Of a stretch of 64,000 nucleotides of DNA, positions 62,691 through 64,000 are shown piece after piece (the first letter of the stretch is position 1; every line of letters begins with the position of its first letter). The stretch is taken from positions 14,387,388-14,451,387 of the forward strand of contig NC_068980.1 in NCBI RefSeq assembly GCF_016808095.1, written 5' to 3'. The translations under genes were made by a program, and so were the position numbers. A model generated the notes under the pieces. That model was given only the letters and a program-made list of their open reading frames with translations, had not been told where the DNA came from and did not search any database. Origin of the DNA: Vigna angularis. Lineage: Eukaryota; Streptophyta; Magnoliopsida; Fabales; Fabaceae.

Positions 62691-62930
62691 TGCCTGGACA
62701 GCGGCAACGACGCCTGGACAGCGGCAACGGCGCCTGGACAGCGGCAACGGCGCCTGGACAGCGGCAACGGCGCCTGGACAGCGGCAACGGCGCCTGGACA
62801 ATGGTCAAAAAGGTGCCTGGACAGCGACAAACGGCGCCTGGACAGCGGCAAAACGGCGCCTGGACAGTAGCAAAGGGCGCGGGACAGCGGCAAATGGCGC
62901 CTAGACAGTGGCAAACGGCGCGGGACAACG
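62691..62930. repeat. 20-bp GC-rich minisatellite
   Basis: GCGGCAACGGCGCCTGGACA is repeated perfectly or nearly so for about six units (62701-62810), with diverged units (GGCAAAnGGCGCCTGGACAG) on both sides. Reading frames rotate through all three phases, so the Pro/Arg/Gln-rich ORFs are artefacts. Confidence 0.92.
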
Positions 62931-63169
62931 GCAAATGACGGCTGGAACAATCAACAGCGGAGACGAAGATGGCAGCCATGACTGCTCTGAGGGTCGGAAC
63001 AGAGAGAGGGAGCTCCGGCGACGGCTATGGAGGTGTCGCGGTGAAACTCCGACAGCGGGAAGGCGGCACGTGCAGAACACGCGGCCGAGACTGGCCGAGA
63101 AGAAGCGGCGCGTGACAGCTGGTGCGGAGGTTTCGGTCGCCGGCACCGGTGGGGTTGGTCGTCGCGTGA

Positions 63170-63560
63170 AGAGGCGAACCAGATCCAGTGGTCGCTGGTC
63201 GGAACGGTGACGGTGGCCGGCGACAAGGCGGCGCGTGGCTATACGCGTCCGAGATCTGCCGGAAAGAGGAGGCGCGTGGAGGCGCGTTCAGAGGAATCTG
63301 GTGTTGTCTCCGGCGGGGTTGGCCGTCGCTCGAGGAGACGCTCCAGATCCGATGGTCACCGGTCGAAACGGTGACGGCGGCCGGGGGCCGGCGGCGGACT
63401 AGCCGGAAAGAAGAGCTCCGTGGCGGCGCGTTCGGAGGATTCTGGTCCTGTCTCCGGCAGGGGTGGCCGTCGCTCAAGGAGACGGTCCAGATCCGCTGGT
63501 CACCCGTCGAAACTGTGACGGTGACCGGCGGCAGCGACGGCGGCGACGGAGTCAGCAGCG
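63170..63560. repeat. Diverged 140-170-bp GC-rich repeats, three copies
   Basis: 'agatccgntggtcaccggtcgaaacggtgac' begins near 63180, 63350 and 63489. It is joined by 'ttggccgtcgctcgaggaga' and 'gccggaaagaggagg.gcg' segments. Minus-strand ORF 63025-63735 reads through all three as repeated TVSTGDxRIW(S/T)VS; I see no real protein family. Confidence 0.8.
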
Positions 63561-63777
63561 ATGGCAGCGGAAAGTGGCGGCGACAGCAGTGGCACACTTG
63601 GTCTGGACGGATGCACAGAGAAGAAGAGAAAATGGAATTTGAGGGGCTGTCACCGGAAACTGTAGAGGCTGCCGAAAATTGTAGGGGGCCCATATTTCTT
63701 CTATTATAAATAGAGAACCCTATGTGTGTTAACACAAGGGAGATTAATCTAAATATAGTTTTTCACTATATTCAACA

Positions 63778-64000
63778 GAAGCCTATCAATTTGGTTCGAC
63801 CTGTCAGATCCCTTGGAGAGGAGAACGTGATGGAAGGAATAATCAGTACTTTGGAAGGAAGAGTCAATACTGTGGAGAGGTAGGTGGGCCAACAAATAGA
63901 AAAGGGGGCTAGCATAATGGAGAAGAAATATCCAAGAAATGATATTGGAAGACCAGAATAAAAAAAGAGACTCAAAAGGAAGGGAGAAATCTCTTGACAG
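63778..64000 (+). other. Start of the nested element's internal region
   Basis: Begins GAAGCCTATCAATTTGGTTC without a clear tRNA-Met primer site. A + strand frame from 63830 reads MEGIISTLEGRVNTVER, a stop, then VGQQIEKGASIMEKKY. This is coiled-coil-like and similar in style to the N-terminus of plant gypsy gag proteins. It is too short, and broken by a stop, for a firm call. Confidence 0.3.

Larger units (their letters stand above)
61661..63777 (+). mobile_element. Candidate 2.1-kb LTR of a retroelement nested in the copia relic
   Basis: Begins TGTTGAA exactly where the copia pol is cut and ends TTCAACA, giving 7-bp perfect inverted tips. TATAAATAG at 63705-63713 is followed by a short R/U5-like tail, and a different sequence starts at 63778. 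CTACA (61656-61660) would be the left target duplication; the right copy is beyond the window. It holds short repeats at 61780-61840, about 75-bp 'gatggggcctg...ttacaggga' repeats (62100-62330), and GC-rich arrays. Alternative: 61661-61876 is itself a small minus-strand LTR (TGTTAGAA...TTCAACA) preceded by polypurine GCTTGAGGAGGAG. Both readings place a boundary at 61661. Confidence 0.5.

Noticed and set aside
62094..63735. Pro/Arg/Ser-rich ORFs up to 236 codons on both strands
   Set aside because: Repeat-driven open frames in the candidate LTR; the 20-bp unit rotates frame each copy.

Overview
This window is repeat-dominated plant nuclear DNA. It is very AT-rich, with AT dinucleotide arrays up to about 200 bp. 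Nested fragments of Ty3/gypsy, Ty1/copia, CACTA, hAT-like and Mutator-like elements fill most of it. Several repeat signatures (TAATCGATTA-rich copia LTRs, long-TIR elements with 'ggtttaa...' ends, small solo LTRs next to a tRNA-Met-like primer site) resemble legume genomes, most likely Phaseoleae such as Vigna or Phaseolus. That assignment is an inference from pattern recall and was not tested by any search.

Only one ordinary host gene is supported. It is the 5' end of a Ste20/germinal-centre-type protein kinase on the + strand: promoter near 58.4 kb, 5'UTR exon, UTR intron, and a first coding exon at 59176-59270 that carries the glycine-rich ATP loop. Its next intron runs to at least 60.9 kb and seems to have been invaded by a minus-strand copia fragment (60893-61660). 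That fragment is in turn interrupted by a candidate 2.1-kb LTR (61661-63777) whose internal region leaves the window. The rest of the kinase must lie beyond 64000, or the gene is broken.

Layout. 1-2.1 kb: LTR remnants. 3.06-4.0 and 5.78-7.25 kb: two Mutator-like TIR elements with imperfect 9-bp target duplications. 7.9-8.8 kb: small LTR-like repeats and a perfect 89-bp duplication. 9.9-10.3 kb: giant AT/CATA microsatellite. 12.35-14.84 kb: a complete non-autonomous Tat-like LTR element with a CTTAA duplication, filled by two tandem arrays. 20.7-23.65 kb: a hAT-like element with an 11-nt flanking duplication, holding a CGAATT/GGCCGA-rich array and a nested long-TIR element. 24.7-25.6 kb: copia LTR. 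27.4-28.7 kb: TRIM-like copies. 31.8-35.4 kb: an AT-rich tandem repeat split by a 2.7-kb solo LTR. 36.7-38.0 kb: a complete CACTA element with an AGT duplication. 38.4-40.3 kb: dead Tat integrase plus an opposite-strand accessory ORF. 43.28-44.0 kb: a MITE with a near-perfect 57-bp internal hairpin. 44.7-45.6 kb: a partial TIR element. 46.0-49.5 kb: a gypsy LTR, leader and gag relic cut by a CACTA-type end. 51.5-58.1 kb: copia LTR, Tat-like LTR, antisense ORF and pol relic, then a gag truncated in its zinc knuckle and its own LTR, ending about 300 bp upstream of the kinase promoter.

No rRNA, convincing tRNA, CRISPR array or intact autonomous transposon was found. The best second-look items are the hairpin MITE, the array-filled Tat-like element, the Tat antisense ORFs, the nested hAT-like element and the transposon-loaded kinase gene. 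No wholly new biological system is claimed.
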